64,000 nt of DNA from Phycisphaeraceae bacterium (GCA_040222855.1 JAVKCD010000003.1:496001-560000), one strand, 5' to 3'. Positions 25,676-35,345 are shown, counted from the first letter of the stretch. The notes: generated by a model not told the origin, from the letters alone. Program-made: numbers and translations.

Positions 25676-27565
25676 TTGGGCACATCACCACCATCATCAG
25701 CCGCGCACGCCACATCCGATGGGCCCTCGAATCTGCAACTGATCTGGCGTCTGCTGGGGCTGGCGTGGCGGTACAAGTTTGGCTCGCTGGGGGTGGTGGC
25801 GCTGGAGATCGTGCTGTTGGCGTTGACGCTGTCGGGGCTGGGCTTTGTGGGTTTGACGCTGGATGTGCTGGGGCACGCGATTGGTGTGCTGGATCGGGCG
25901 CCTTCGTGGCCACTGGGTTGGCATCCGCCTGAGGATTGGGGGCCGATGACGCTTTGTCTGGTGCTGGCGGGGGCGATACTGGGTATTGCGGCGGTGCGTT
26001 TTGTGCTGGAGCACATCTCGACGGTGCAGAAGTCGCTGCTGGTGCAGGGGATCATCGTGGACCTGCGGTCCGAGGTGTATGACAAGATCCAGCGGCTGAG
26101 CTTTCGGTTTTTCAGCAAGAACCCGTCGGGGTCGATCATCAACCGGGTGACGGGTGATGTGCAGGCGGTGCGGCGGTTTATTGATGGCGTGATCATCGAG
26201 CTGATGCTGATGGCGCTGGCGCTGGTTTTTTATCTCGTGTACATGCTGCAGATCCACGTCACGTTGACGCTGGCTTGCCTGGCGACGACGCCGATCCTGT
26301 GGCTGCTGACCGGGATGTTCTCCAGGCTGGTGCGGCCGGCGTACCGGACGAATCGCGAGTTGTTTGACCACTCGATCACGGTGCTCTCGGAGAACGTGCA
26401 GGGGGTGCACGTGGTCAAGGGGTTTCGGACGCAGGACCGGGAGATTGAGAAGTACCGGACGGCGAACCGGGACGTCTATGAGCAGAAGAACTGGATCTTT
26501 CGGCAGATCGGGAACTTTATCCCGCTGATCAGCTTCATTCCGAATCTGAATCTGATGATTCTGCTGTGTTTTGGCGGGTATCTGTTCGCTCAGGGCGAGA
26601 TCGCTTTTGGTGCGGGGCTGGTGGTTTTTTCTCGACTGCTCGAGCAGTTTTCGGGTCAGGTAGGGAACATCGCGCAGGTGGCCAACGCGATGCAGCAGTC
26701 ACTAACGGGTGCCCAGCGGGTGTTCGAGGTGATTGATGAGCCGGTGGAGATCATGTCACCGGCTGAGCCGGTGCGTATCTCGAAGCCAAAGGGTCGGGTC
26801 GCTTTCGAGGGGGTGCGGTTTCAGTACGAGCACGATCACAGCCCGGTGCTCGACGGGATTGACCTGATCGCGGAGCCGGGTGCGTCGGTGGCGATCGTGG
26901 GAGCGACGGGGTCGGGCAAGTCGACGCTGCTGAATATGATCCCGCGTTTCTATGACCCGACGGTGGGACGGGTGACTCTTGATGGTCACGACTTGCGTTC
27001 GCTGAGTCTGGATGACCTGCGGCGGTCGATCGGTGTGGTGTTTCAGGAGTCGTTTTTGTTCTCGACGACGGTGGCGGAGAACATTGCGTTTGGTCATCCC
27101 GAGGCGACGGACGAGCAGATCGTCCGGGCTGCGGAGATCGCTCAGGCCAGTGATTTTATTGACAAACTCGACCGCGGTTACCGCACGATTCTGTCTGAGG
27201 GTGGGGGCAATCTCTCGGGCGGTCAGCGTCAGCGTCTGGCGATTGCGCGGGCGGTGCTGCTTGATCCGGCGATCTTGATCCTCGATGACCCGACCTCGGC
27301 GATCGATCCTGAAACAGAGTCGGAGATCCTTTCGGCGATGCACCGGGCGATGTCGGGTCGGACGACTTTCACGGTCGCGCACAGGCTGTCTACTCTGAAG
27401 CGAGCCGATCTGGTGGTCGTGCTCGACAAAGGTCGGATCGTGCAGTCAGGCACGCACGATGAGTTGATGGCGGAGGTCGGTCATTACTTCGAGGCGGCGA
27501 ATCTGCAGCTTATTGATGATGAGAGCCAGCGGTTGCTGCGTGAGACCGAGGAGGCGCGGACATGA
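25676..27565 (+). CDS. ABC exporter subunit A (degenerate catalytic site)
   Basis: Half-transporter with six membrane helices and a C-terminal ATPase. Walker A GATGSGKST is near 410, the signature is canonical LSGGQRQ near 512, and the switch His in VAHRLST is present. Walker B reads LILDDP, with Asp where the catalytic Glu belongs. The next gene has the Glu but a non-canonical signature, so the two form a heterodimer with one degenerate and one consensus site. The start is TTG at 25676 with AGGA 11 bases upstream; an ATG at 25665 is out of frame. Cargo unknown; lipid or drug export is likely for this family. Confidence 0.93.
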   Translation: MGTSPPSSAAHATSDGPSNLQLIWRLLGLAWRYKFGSLGVVALEIVLLALTLSGLGFVGLTLDVLGHAIGVLDRAPSWPLGWHPPEDWGPMTLCLVLAGAILGIAAVRFVLEHISTVQKSLLVQGIIVDLRSEVYDKIQRLSFRFFSKNPSGSIINRVTGDVQAVRRFIDGVIIELMLMALALVFYLVYMLQIHVTLTLACLATTPILWLLTGMFSRLVRPAYRTNRELFDHSITVLSENVQGVHVVKGFRTQDREIEKYRTANRDVYEQKNWIFRQIGNFIPLISFIPNLNLMILLCFGGYLFAQGEIAFGAGLVVFSRLLEQFSGQVGNIAQVANAMQQSLTGAQRVFEVIDEPVEIMSPAEPVRISKPKGRVAFEGVRFQYEHDHSPVLDGIDLIAEPGASVAIVGATGSGKSTLLNMIPRFYDPTVGRVTLDGHDLRSLSLDDLRRSIGVVFQESFLFSTTVAENIAFGHPEATDEQIVRAAEIAQASDFIDKLDRGYRTILSEGGGNLSGGQRQRLAIARAVLLDPAILILDDPTSAIDPETESEILSAMHRAMSGRTTFTVAHRLSTLKRADLVVVLDKGRIVQSGTHDELMAEVGHYFEAANLQLIDDESQRLLRETEEART

Positions 27566-29415
27566 GACGCAAGCCGACCCTCGACATTGAGAACGCCCGG
27601 CGGGCGATCACGCGACGGACTGCGCTAGACGGGGAGAACGAGCCGAAGCATCGCCCGCTGGATTGGGCTCTGATCCGGCGGCTGTGGGCGTATACCGCGC
27701 CTTATGCGGGGCTACGGAACACGCTGATCGTGCTGGTGCTCTTGCGAGCGTTGACCATCCCGATCACGGCGACGCTGCTGGCTTATGTCCTTCAGGGGCC
27801 GATCCAGCAGAAGGACGTGCCGGGCATCATCTGGGGATCGATTTACTTCATCCTGTCGGCCGGCTTCACGTCGTTTGTGTTTCGGTACCGGATGATGCTG
27901 GCGCTTCGGCTTGGCGAGCGGGTGATTCACGATCTGCGGAACGATATTTTTGATCATCTTCAGCGCCTGTCGATGCGGTTTTACGACCGGACGAAGCTGG
28001 GTCGGATCATCTCGCGGATGACCTCGGACGCAGAGGCGATGCGGATGGGTGTGCAGGATGTTTTCTTTGTCTCGCTGGTGCAGCTTGGTCAGATGCTGGT
28101 GGCGACGGTGATCATGGCGTGGATCGACATCGGTCTGTTTCTGGCGCTGGCTGTGATGGCGCCGGTTCTGTGGTTTGTGGTGCGGTACTTCCGCAACCGA
28201 CTTACGAATGTCTACCGGCAGATCCAGGAGTCGTTCTCGCGGGTGACCTCGACGCTCGCAGAGTCGGTTAATGGGATCCGGGTCACGCAGAGTTTTGTGC
28301 GGCAGGATGTGAATGCGGACTTGTTTGCTGACCTGGTTGAGGATCACTCGCTGCATCACAACCGTGAGGCTCGGTTGCGGGGTGTGTTTCTGCCGATGCT
28401 GGAGCTGAACAATCAGTTTTTTATCGCCATCATTCTGGCGCTTGGAGCGGTGCAGGTGTTGCGGGGCGAGTTTTTTGCGCCTGAGACGCCCGAGCGGGCT
28501 TACGACGCGGTGGTTTACTTCTTCTTTTTGGCCCCGCTGTTTTTTGGTCCGGTGACGGCGGTGGGTCGGCAGTACAACACCGCTCTCGCGGCGATGGCGG
28601 GTGCCGAGCGTGTGTTCTCGTTGCTCGACACCGAGCCGGAACCGCTGGACGACGCGGATGCCAAGGTCGTGCCGACGCTGTCGGGGCATGTTCGTTTCGA
28701 GGATGTGACGTTTGCCTATGACGCGGATCGGCCGGTACTGCACGGTATCAACTTCGAGGTGACGCCTGGGCAGATGATTGCGTTGGTTGGTGAGACCGGG
28801 TCGGGCAAATCGACGGTCGTCAAGCTGATCTCGAAGTTCTATGTGCCGACATCGGGGCGGGTGCTTCTCGATGGGGTGCCGACGCGAAAGATCACGACCG
28901 ACTCGCTGGCGATGCATCTTGGGATCGTGCTGCAGAACAACTTCCTGTTTACCGGAAGCGTGATGGACAACATCCGGGTGGGTAAGTACGACGCCAGCGA
29001 TGATCAGGTGCTCGAGGCGGTGCGTCGGCTGGACTGCCTGGATCTTCTTGAGGCGCTGCCGGATGGCCTTGGTACGGATGTTGGTGAGCGGGGCGGGAAC
29101 CTGTCGCTGGGCCAGCGGCAGCTCGTGTGTTTTGCGCGGGCGATGCTGGCGGACCCGGCGATCCTGATCCTGGACGAGGCGACCTCTTCGGTCGATACGA
29201 TCACCGAGGCGCGGATCCAGCGGAGTCTGTCTCGGCTGCTGGCGGGTCGGACGAGTTTTGTGGTGGCGCACCGGTTATCGACGATCCGGCACGCTGACCT
29301 GGTGCTGGTTCTGGATAACGGGAACATCGCTGAGCGCGGCAGGCACCACGAGTTGCTGACCCAGGATGGGCTGTATGCGCAGCTGTACCGGCAGTTTGTC
29401 CGTTCCGGCGTCTGA
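27562..29415 (+). CDS. ABC exporter subunit B (consensus catalytic site)
   Basis: Partner of the preceding half-transporter; its ATG overlaps the upstream TGA by four bases. Six membrane helices, then an ATPase with Walker A GETGSGKST near 409, Walker B LILDEATS with the catalytic Glu, and His in VAHRLST. The signature motif is LSLGQRQ rather than LSGGQ. This pairs correctly with subunit A: the D-containing Walker B of A faces the degenerate LSLGQ of B, and the Glu of B faces the intact LSGGQ of A. The first 35 residues are a hydrophilic, Arg-rich extension. Confidence 0.94.
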   Translation: MRRKPTLDIENARRAITRRTALDGENEPKHRPLDWALIRRLWAYTAPYAGLRNTLIVLVLLRALTIPITATLLAYVLQGPIQQKDVPGIIWGSIYFILSAGFTSFVFRYRMMLALRLGERVIHDLRNDIFDHLQRLSMRFYDRTKLGRIISRMTSDAEAMRMGVQDVFFVSLVQLGQMLVATVIMAWIDIGLFLALAVMAPVLWFVVRYFRNRLTNVYRQIQESFSRVTSTLAESVNGIRVTQSFVRQDVNADLFADLVEDHSLHHNREARLRGVFLPMLELNNQFFIAIILALGAVQVLRGEFFAPETPERAYDAVVYFFFLAPLFFGPVTAVGRQYNTALAAMAGAERVFSLLDTEPEPLDDADAKVVPTLSGHVRFEDVTFAYDADRPVLHGINFEVTPGQMIALVGETGSGKSTVVKLISKFYVPTSGRVLLDGVPTRKITTDSLAMHLGIVLQNNFLFTGSVMDNIRVGKYDASDDQVLEAVRRLDCLDLLEALPDGLGTDVGERGGNLSLGQRQLVCFARAMLADPAILILDEATSSVDTITEARIQRSLSRLLAGRTSFVVAHRLSTIRHADLVLVLDNGNIAERGRHHELLTQDGLYAQLYRQFVRSGV

Positions 29416-29447
29416 AGCCCCAGCTATCGACCCGTATCGCCCTCACC

Positions 29448-29453
29448 TACAAT
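29448..29453 (+). promoter_or_regulatory. candidate -10 box for leaderless panB
   Basis: TACAAT seven bases before the panB ATG at 29461. No ribosome binding site lies between. Confidence 0.5.
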
Positions 29454-29460
29454 CCAGCGT

Positions 29461-30300
29461 ATGAGCATGCCTGAAGCCACCCGGACCACGATCCGACACC
29501 TCCGCCACTGGGCTCGTGACGGCGAGACGTTCGCGATTCTCACGTGCTATGACGCCAGCATGGCCCGTTGGCTGGCTCGGGGGGGGATCCGGGTGATGCT
29601 GGTTGGGGACACGGCGGCGCAGACCATGCTCGGTTACGACTCGACGCTGCCTGTCTCGATGCCGTACATGGTCGAGATCACGCGGGCGGTTCGGCGGGGT
29701 GCCCCGAATGTCTGTCTGATGGCGGATATGCCGTTTGGTTCTTATCAGTGTGGGGATGATGAGGCTGTGGCGAATGCTGCTGCTTTCCTGAAGGATGGGG
29801 ACGCGGACCTGGTCAAGCTGGAAGTGGATGAGACGTATGCCCCGTTGGTTGAGCGGATGACTCGTGCGGGGATCCCGGTGGTGGCGCACATCGGCAGCCG
29901 GCCGCAGACGTATCGGTCGTTCGGGACGCCGGTTGTGGCTGGCCGGGATGAGCGGGTGGCGCAGCTGCTGGTGGAGACGGCTCAGAAGATGATCGACGCG
30001 GGGGCGGTCGCCTTGCTGGTCGAGGCGGTGCCGGATGGGGTGACTCGGCGGATCGTGGATCTGGCTGTGCAGCCGCACACCGGGCGGCCGGTGCCGGTGA
30101 TCGGCTGTGGTGCGGGGCCGGGCTGCCACGGTTATGTGGTGGTGCTTCATGATCTGCTGGGGCTGACGGATCACCAGCCGAGCTTCGCGCGGCCGCAGGC
30201 CGACCTGGGCAGGCAGATTCAGGACGCGGCGAGCGCCTGGCGCAAGCGGGTGAACTCGGGCGACTATGTACGTGAGGGCGGGCCGTATGGGCGTGAGTGA
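29461..30300 (+). CDS. panB: 3-methyl-2-oxobutanoate hydroxymethyltransferase PanB
   Basis: Transfers a hydroxymethyl group from methylene-THF to ketoisovalerate to give ketopantoate, the first step to pantothenate and CoA. Family motifs: TCYDASMARWLA, LVGDTAAQTMLGYDST, VDETYAPLVERM, AHIGSRPQ and VEAVP with the active-site Glu. 279 residues fits. It follows the ABC exporter pair and has its own leaderless-type promoter. No other pantothenate gene is in the window. Confidence 0.97.
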   Translation: MSMPEATRTTIRHLRHWARDGETFAILTCYDASMARWLARGGIRVMLVGDTAAQTMLGYDSTLPVSMPYMVEITRAVRRGAPNVCLMADMPFGSYQCGDDEAVANAAAFLKDGDADLVKLEVDETYAPLVERMTRAGIPVVAHIGSRPQTYRSFGTPVVAGRDERVAQLLVETAQKMIDAGAVALLVEAVPDGVTRRIVDLAVQPHTGRPVPVIGCGAGPGCHGYVVVLHDLLGLTDHQPSFARPQADLGRQIQDAASAWRKRVNSGDYVREGGPYGRE

Positions 30301-30375
30301 ACCCGGCCGGTTCTGTGTGCGTATGCTTCTTACGAACTCAACCAACCGTTTCAAGCCAAGCAGGAGTCTGGACGT

Positions 30376-31947
30376 ATGAGTCAGTTACGCTGGTACGGTC
30401 CCTCATTGATCCTCATCATCGCCGCAATGGCTGTCATGATCTTTGGACCTACGACGGCCCGGCAGATCGTGCACGCTCAGGAATCGGAGCGGATCATTCT
30501 CGCCCGGGAGAGTCTTGAGAGCTCATCGGTGCTGATGGAGTTGTCGGAGGCGTTTACTCGGGTCTCCGAGGCGGTGGAGCCGTCGGTGGTGAAGATTGTG
30601 GTGCTGGCGCGTCAGCAGTCGTCCACGTTGAACCGGCCGGGCAACCCCGACCTGAGGGATTGGTTCTTTAATCGGCCCGGTCAGTCGCCGCCCGACCCTC
30701 GTGAAGACGAGGAGGAGGACCTGAACCGATTTAATGCGCCGACGGTGATTGGTTCGGGTTCCGGCTGGGTTTATGACACTGAGGGTCACATCATCACCAA
30801 CAACCACGTGGTGGAGAGTGCCGATCAGGTGCGGGTTGAGTTTGCCAATGGGGACACAATCGAGGCCGAGATCGTGGGTACGGACCCGCGGACGGATATC
30901 GCTGTGCTCAAGGTGGATGCTGACTATCTCCACCCGGCGGCGATCAACACACAGCCTGTCCGGCAGGGGGAGATGGTGTTCGCGTTCGGTTCGCCGCTGG
31001 GTTTTGATTTCTCGATGTCGCAGGGCATCGTCTCGGCAACGGGTCGGCAGCTCGGCATTCTCCGCAGGGGACGCAACTCCGGTTACGAGGACTTCATCCA
31101 GACTGATGCGGCGATCAACCGGGGTAACTCGGGTGGTCCGTTGACGAACGTGCACGGCGAGGTGGTCGGGATGAATACGGCGATCGCGTCGCGCACGGGC
31201 GGGTCCAACGGCGTTGGGTTCGCGATCCCGTCGGAGATGATCCTCGATATTGTCACCAAGCTGATTAGCGATGGTCGGGTGTCGCGGGGGTTCATCGGGG
31301 TGCGGATCCGAGACATCACCGAGCCGATGGCTCGTGCTTATGGCCTCGATTCAACGAGCGGCGCTTTCGTCGAAGACCCGTTGCCTGGCAGCCCTGCTGA
31401 GGTCGCGGGGCTTGAGCCGGAGGACATCATCACGGAGATCAATGGCTCGCCGATCGATAACGCTGACGATCTGCGTTTCCGCATTGCGCGGATGGGGCCT
31501 GGGACCGATGTCGATCTGGGCGTTTGGCGTGACGGCACGACGCTGACGATTACCGTCACACTCACCGAGTTCCCCGAGCAGACCATCCGGACGGCTTCGC
31601 GTCCCGAACGGGAGCTTGAGGAGATGCCCGAAGCACGGGAGCTGCTGTTTAGGCTGGGGATTCAGGGGATTGCCCGGTTCACGGCTGAGGACGCCCAGCG
31701 GATGGGTGTGGACACCGGGGCGGGCATACTGGTGACGTTTGTCCGCGGCGGTTCGGTCGCCGCAGCGCAGGGTATCACGCGTGGGACGGTGATTCTTGAG
31801 GCGCAGGGGCAGCCGGTCACCCGGCTCGACGAGCTGAGCCCGCTTATTGAGGGGCTTGGTGCGGGCGACGTGATCCGGCTCCGGGTGACGGACCCGAGGC
31901 AGTCGGGAGACCCCACCTTTGTGTTTCTGGAAATCCCCGGCGAGTGA
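30376..31947 (+). CDS. HtrA/DegP-type serine protease with two PDZ domains
   Basis: Periplasmic quality-control protease. An N-terminal hydrophobic segment (about 9-27) acts as anchor or signal. The trypsin-like domain has the triad H144 (TNNHVV), D174 (TDIAVL) and S252 (GNSGGP). PDZ1 begins near residue 300 ([11 protein letters not shown]) and a shorter second PDZ-like domain follows from about 420. Between the signal and the protease there is an acidic loop (residues about 100-120). AGGAGT lies before the ATG. Divergent promoter elements are not needed; the gene is probably monocistronic. Confidence 0.95.
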   Translation: MSQLRWYGPSLILIIAAMAVMIFGPTTARQIVHAQESERIILARESLESSSVLMELSEAFTRVSEAVEPSVVKIVVLARQQSSTLNRPGNPDLRDWFFNRPGQSPPDPREDEEEDLNRFNAPTVIGSGSGWVYDTEGHIITNNHVVESADQVRVEFANGDTIEAEIVGTDPRTDIAVLKVDADYLHPAAINTQPVRQGEMVFAFGSPLGFDFSMSQGIVSATGRQLGILRRGRNSGYEDFIQTDAAINRGNSGGPLTNVHGEVVGMNTAIASRTGGSNGVGFAIPSEMILDIVTKLISDGRVSRGFIGVRIRDITEPMARAYGLDSTSGAFVEDPLPGSPAEVAGLEPEDIITEINGSPIDNADDLRFRIARMGPGTDVDLGVWRDGTTLTITVTLTEFPEQTIRTASRPERELEEMPEARELLFRLGIQGIARFTAEDAQRMGVDTGAGILVTFVRGGSVAAAQGITRGTVILEAQGQPVTRLDELSPLIEGLGAGDVIRLRVTDPRQSGDPTFVFLEIPGE

Positions 31948-31977
31948 TGGTCTCAAGCCATGTTTCGGGCATGGGGT

Positions 31978-31983
31978 TATCAT
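31978..31983 (+). promoter_or_regulatory. candidate -10 box for the leaderless OppF-like gene
   Basis: TATCAT seven bases before the ATG at 31991, between the htrA stop and the ATPase gene. Confidence 0.45.
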
Positions 31984-31990
31984 CTCCCGC

Positions 31991-33058
31991 ATGCCAGAAG
32001 CGACCGCCCAGGCCAACGGACACTCTGCAGGCAATCCCGCCAGCGCGCCGCTGCTGAGCGTGCGTGACCTTAAAACTCACTTTCCGGTGAAGCGCGGGCT
32101 GCTGCGTAAGACCGTCGGGCACGTCCGGGCTGTCGATGGCGTGTCGTTTGATCTGGCGCCGGGTGAGTCGCTTGGGCTTGTTGGGGAGTCGGGTTGCGGG
32201 AAGTCGACGGTGGGGCGTTCGATACTGCGGCTCATCCCGGCGACCTCGGGCGAGGTCTTCTACGAAAACAGCAACGTGTTTGACGCCTCGTCGTCGGAGA
32301 TGCTCAAGCTCCGGCGGCAGATGCAGATCATTTTTCAGGACCCGGTGGGCTCGTTGAATCCCCGGATGCGGGTGGCTTCGATCATCGGCGAGCCGATCAA
32401 GGTCCACGGGCTGGCGAAGGGCTCCGATCTTGATGACCGGGTGGCGGATCTGCTGAAGCACGTCGGGCTCACGCCCGATCACGGTCGGCGGTATCCCCAC
32501 GAGTTTTCGGGCGGGCAACGCCAACGCATCGGCATCGCTCGGGCGCTGGCGCTCAAGCCCAAGCTGATCATCTGTGACGAGCCGGTTTCGGCGCTGGATG
32601 TGTCGATCCAGGCTCAGATTCTCAACCTGCTCAACGACCTGCAGGACGAGTTTGGTCTGACGTATCTGTTTATTGCACACAATCTCGCGGTGGTCGAGCA
32701 CTTCGCGGATCGTGTGGCGGTGATGTATCTGGGCCGGATTGTCGAGTTGGCTGATCGAGACACGCTTTATCGCAACCCGATGCATCCGTACACGCGGGCG
32801 TTGCTCTCGGCGGCTCCTGTGCCCGATCCCAAGCGGGTGCGGAACCGGATCATGCTCGAGGGGGATGTGCCGTCGCCGATCGTGATGCTGGGCGACGACG
32901 AGAGCCGCACGAAGAACCGTGGCACAGCGGGCGAGCGTACCGAAGGCGGCGTGACTTTCCTCTCGCGGGACTCGCTGCTCGACCGCCCGCCGCTGCAGGA
33001 GGTCCCCGGCGAGCCGGGGCATTATGTGTCGATGGAACAAGACCTTGCGCACGCGTGA
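31991..33058 (+). CDS. oligopeptide/dipeptide ABC transporter ATPase (OppF/DppF type)
   Basis: Cytoplasmic ATPase that drives peptide or nickel import. Walker [10 protein letters not shown], a Q-loop in [14 protein letters not shown] typical of OppF/DppF, signature [15 protein letters not shown] and Walker [14 protein letters not shown] are all intact. The C-terminal [16 protein letters not shown] element that marks this subfamily is present. Near its end it carries an insertion ([20 protein letters not shown]) in the usual C-terminal domain. ATG at 31991 gives 355 residues. No permease or binding-protein gene is nearby, so its partners are elsewhere. Confidence 0.95.
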   Translation: MPEATAQANGHSAGNPASAPLLSVRDLKTHFPVKRGLLRKTVGHVRAVDGVSFDLAPGESLGLVGESGCGKSTVGRSILRLIPATSGEVFYENSNVFDASSSEMLKLRRQMQIIFQDPVGSLNPRMRVASIIGEPIKVHGLAKGSDLDDRVADLLKHVGLTPDHGRRYPHEFSGGQRQRIGIARALALKPKLIICDEPVSALDVSIQAQILNLLNDLQDEFGLTYLFIAHNLAVVEHFADRVAVMYLGRIVELADRDTLYRNPMHPYTRALLSAAPVPDPKRVRNRIMLEGDVPSPIVMLGDDESRTKNRGTAGERTEGGVTFLSRDSLLDRPPLQEVPGEPGHYVSMEQDLAHA

Positions 33059-33080
33059 GGGGCGTTCAGATCAGGCCGCT

Positions 33081-33108
33081 TTGACCCGGTGCCTGCCCTT
33101 GTTACACT
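33081..33108 (+). promoter_or_regulatory. rpsP promoter
   Basis: TTGACC (33081-33086), 16-base spacer, TACACT (33103-33108), about 31 bases before the GTG start. Confidence 0.6.
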
Positions 33109-33139
33109 GTTTGGCTCGACCGACCCCAAGGAGATCCCC

Positions 33140-33403
33140 GTGGTCCGACTTCGTCTCAAGCGCTTTGGCCGTACTCATCATCCGTTCTACCGGCTTAACG
33201 CCATGGACATCCGCACCCGTCGTGATGGCCGTGAGATCGAGCAGCTCGGGCATTACGACCCTTGCAATAAGAACGAGGACCAGCAGTTCAAGGTTCAAGA
33301 GGACCGGGTGCGTTACTGGTTGAGTGTCGGGGCCCAGCCGAGCGAGACGGTGGCCAACCTCCTGAAGAAGGCTGGCATCGATCCGACCCCGGGCAAGGCC
33401 TGA
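33140..33403 (+). CDS. rpsP: 30S ribosomal protein S16
   Basis: Small-subunit protein of 87 residues with the family start VVRLRLKRFGRTHHPFYRLNAMD and the later IEQLGHYDPCN and RVRYWLSVGAQPSETV. The start is GTG at 33140, with AAGGAGA six bases upstream and beginning exactly where other S16 proteins begin; the in-frame stretch upstream is not part of the family. An intrinsic terminator follows before trmD. rimM and ffh, common neighbours, are absent. Confidence 0.97.
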   Translation: MVRLRLKRFGRTHHPFYRLNAMDIRTRRDGREIEQLGHYDPCNKNEDQQFKVQEDRVRYWLSVGAQPSETVANLLKKAGIDPTPGKA

Positions 33404-33496
33404 CCCCCCCCCGGCCCCCCCGCCCCGCCCGCCCGCTGCGGTCTCACCCCGGCCGCAAGTGTTGGTGCTGGCGGGTTCCAACCGATCGCCCCCCCG

Positions 33497-33523
33497 AGCC
33501 CCGGTCGTTTTTCGGGGCTTTTT
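33497..33523 (+). terminator. intrinsic terminator between rpsP and trmD
   Basis: AGCCCCG and CGGGGCT stem, loop of nine bases, then TTTTT. It ends 15 bases before the trmD ATG, so it may act as an attenuator limiting trmD relative to rpsP. The upstream part is very C-rich. Confidence 0.75.
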
Positions 33524-33538
33524 GCTGCGCAGCCAGTT

Positions 33539-34786
33539 ATGACCACTCGCATCGACATTTTGACGCTCTTCCCAGAGATGTTCGACGCTGCTTTGGGTTC
33601 GAGCATTCTCCGCCGGGCTGCTGAGTCGGTGGCCCATCCGGCGGACCCGAGCCGTGTCCGCGCGCCGGTCGTGAGCTATCACCTCACCAACATCCGGGAC
33701 CACACTGAGGACAGGCATCAGAAGGTTGATCAGCCGCCGTTTGGCGGGGGTCCGGGCATGGTGATCCAGTGTCAGCCTGTTTTTGATGCGGTCCGTCATG
33801 CCGAGGGGCAGGACGCGCGTCCGGCGCGTCGGGTGCTGATGACGCCTCAGGGCCAGCCGCTGACTCAGGCACTCGCCACGGAGCTCTCGAAGGAGCCTCG
33901 TGTGCTGATCCTCGCCGGTCACTATGAGGGCATCGACCAGCGTGTGATCGACGCTCTGGACCCGATCACGGAGGTGTCGCTGGGCGACTACGTTCTCTCG
34001 GGCGGAGAGCTGCCGGCAATGGTGCTGATTGATGCGATCGTGAGGCTGCTGCCCGGTGCACTCGGCGATGACCAGTCCGCGACGGAGGACAGCTTCACCG
34101 GCGACCACGCCAACCTGCTTGAAGGACCGGTCTACACGCGCCCCCGCACCTGGCAGGGGCGGGATGTGCCGGAGGTTCTGCTCGCTGGTGATCACGGCAA
34201 GATCGCCGCCTGGCGGCAGGAACAGGCCCTTGTACGCACTCGTGCGCGCAGGCCTGATCTCTTGGGGCACCACACGCCGGGCACGACCGCCCCGCCGGTG
34301 GTCCTGCGGACCCCGCGTGCCTCGGACAGCTCAGCCATTCTCGGGCTTGCCGGGACGATTGATCCTGCTGGCGGGCTCGCCGATCGACTCACGGTGCTCT
34401 TCAAAGCGGACGAGTTCATCGATTCCCGACTGGCCACGCAGGCCGGTCGCGTCGTCGCTTTTGCCGGGTTGCTGCCAGCGACGCTCGTTGAGGAGCCCTC
34501 CCGCAGGGGTCTGCTTGCGTTTCACCCCCTGCTGATTGCCCCGGAAGTCGATGGTGACGCCCTCAGCGCAGTGTTGATTGAGGAACTGACCGCCGCCGCT
34601 GACCAGGCAGGGGCGACGGCGACGTTGATCGAATCAGAGTGTGCGCCCGCTGGCTACGCCCCTGCCTCAGACCACCAGATCATCGCTAAAGACCATCTTG
34701 AAAAGGGTTTATGGCTCTGTATTCACCGCTCTCAGCGCATGGAGAGCCTCCGGGGCCCGGTCCACTGGCCCCCCGCTGGCGGTTGA
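33539..34786 (+). CDS. trmD: tRNA (guanine-N1)-methyltransferase TrmD with C-terminal GNAT-like domain
   Basis: Methylates G37 of tRNAs using SAM. Residues 1-245 are a normal TrmD: FGGGPGMV near 68-75, LAGHYEGIDQR near 125-135 and SLGDYVLSGGE near 147-157, the trefoil-knot SAM site. Residues about 254-400 are extra and look like a GNAT acetyltransferase: VVAFAGLLPA, FHPLLIAPEVDGDALSAVLIEEL and a YhbS-like GYAPASDH. The CoA loop is degenerate (no clear Q/RxxGxG/A). It is one uninterrupted ORF, so a fusion, not two genes. The ATG directly follows a terminator, with no visible ribosome binding site. Confidence 0.93.
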   Translation: MTTRIDILTLFPEMFDAALGSSILRRAAESVAHPADPSRVRAPVVSYHLTNIRDHTEDRHQKVDQPPFGGGPGMVIQCQPVFDAVRHAEGQDARPARRVLMTPQGQPLTQALATELSKEPRVLILAGHYEGIDQRVIDALDPITEVSLGDYVLSGGELPAMVLIDAIVRLLPGALGDDQSATEDSFTGDHANLLEGPVYTRPRTWQGRDVPEVLLAGDHGKIAAWRQEQALVRTRARRPDLLGHHTPGTTAPPVVLRTPRASDSSAILGLAGTIDPAGGLADRLTVLFKADEFIDSRLATQAGRVVAFAGLLPATLVEEPSRRGLLAFHPLLIAPEVDGDALSAVLIEELTAAADQAGATATLIESECAPAGYAPASDHQIIAKDHLEKGLWLCIHRSQRMESLRGPVHWPPAGG

Positions 34787-34815
34787 GGGCTGCTCGCTGC
34801 GGTGGCCTCTGCTGT

Positions 34816-34844
34816 TTGTCTCCCATGCCCTATCGCGGTACATT
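34816..34844 (+). promoter_or_regulatory. rplS promoter
   Basis: TTGTCT (34816-34821), 17-base spacer, TACATT (34839-34844), about 34 bases before the rplS ATG. It lies just after the trmD stop, so rplS is not dependent on trmD transcription. Confidence 0.55.
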
Positions 34845-34877
34845 ATTCGGCTCGCCCGACCCAGAAGGACCCACGCC

Positions 34878-35318
34878 ATGAGCGACGCGATCATGCAGGC
34901 CGTGCAGGCCTCACAACTCAAAAGCGACCTGCCCACCGTCAACGTGGGTGACACCGTGAATGTTCACGTGCGCATCATCGAGGGGGCCAAGGAGCGGATC
35001 CAGGTCTTCTCGGGTGTCGTCATGAAGCTGCAGGGCAAGGGCCTTGAGCGGAACATGATGGTCCGGCGGATTGTCGCCAACGAGGGTGTTGAGCGAACCT
35101 TTCCGCTGCACTCCCCGCGTGTGGCTGCGATCGAGATCCTTCGTCACGGGCACACTCGTCGCTCGCGTCTGTATTACCTCCGGGATCGCGTCGGCAAGTC
35201 CCGCCGGCTCCGCGATCGCCGTCGCGGCTTGAAGAACGTCACGGGCGTGATCGAAGCCTCGACCCTCAAGGGTTCCAAGGCCGAGATCATGACCAAGCCA
35301 GCAGAGGACGCGAGCTAA
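34878..35318 (+). CDS. rplS: 50S ribosomal protein L19
   Basis: Large-subunit protein at the interface. Motifs: VGDTVNVHVRIIEGAKERIQVFSGVV, RKIVANEGVERTFPLHSPRV in variant form (RRIVANEGVERTFPLHSPRV) and RSRLYYLRDRVGKSRR. Core fits the family; the 146-residue protein has a C-terminal tail of about 30 residues beyond typical L19. The ATG at 34878 is downstream of its own promoter. Order rpsP-trmD-rplS is conserved, minus rimM. Confidence 0.97.
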   Translation: MSDAIMQAVQASQLKSDLPTVNVGDTVNVHVRIIEGAKERIQVFSGVVMKLQGKGLERNMMVRRIVANEGVERTFPLHSPRVAAIEILRHGHTRRSRLYYLRDRVGKSRRLRDRRRGLKNVTGVIEASTLKGSKAEIMTKPAEDAS

Positions 35319-35345
35319 AAGCGAGCCCCCCATCCAAGAACAGAC

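Noticed and set aside
25665-25742. Short ATG ORF with a run of histidines before the ABC exporter
   Set aside because: It ends after 25 codons and is out of frame with the exporter; the His run comes from a CAC/CAT repeat.
33404-33480. C-rich low-complexity stretch after rpsP as a gene or repeat element
   Set aside because: No periodic unit and no coding character; simply homopolymeric.
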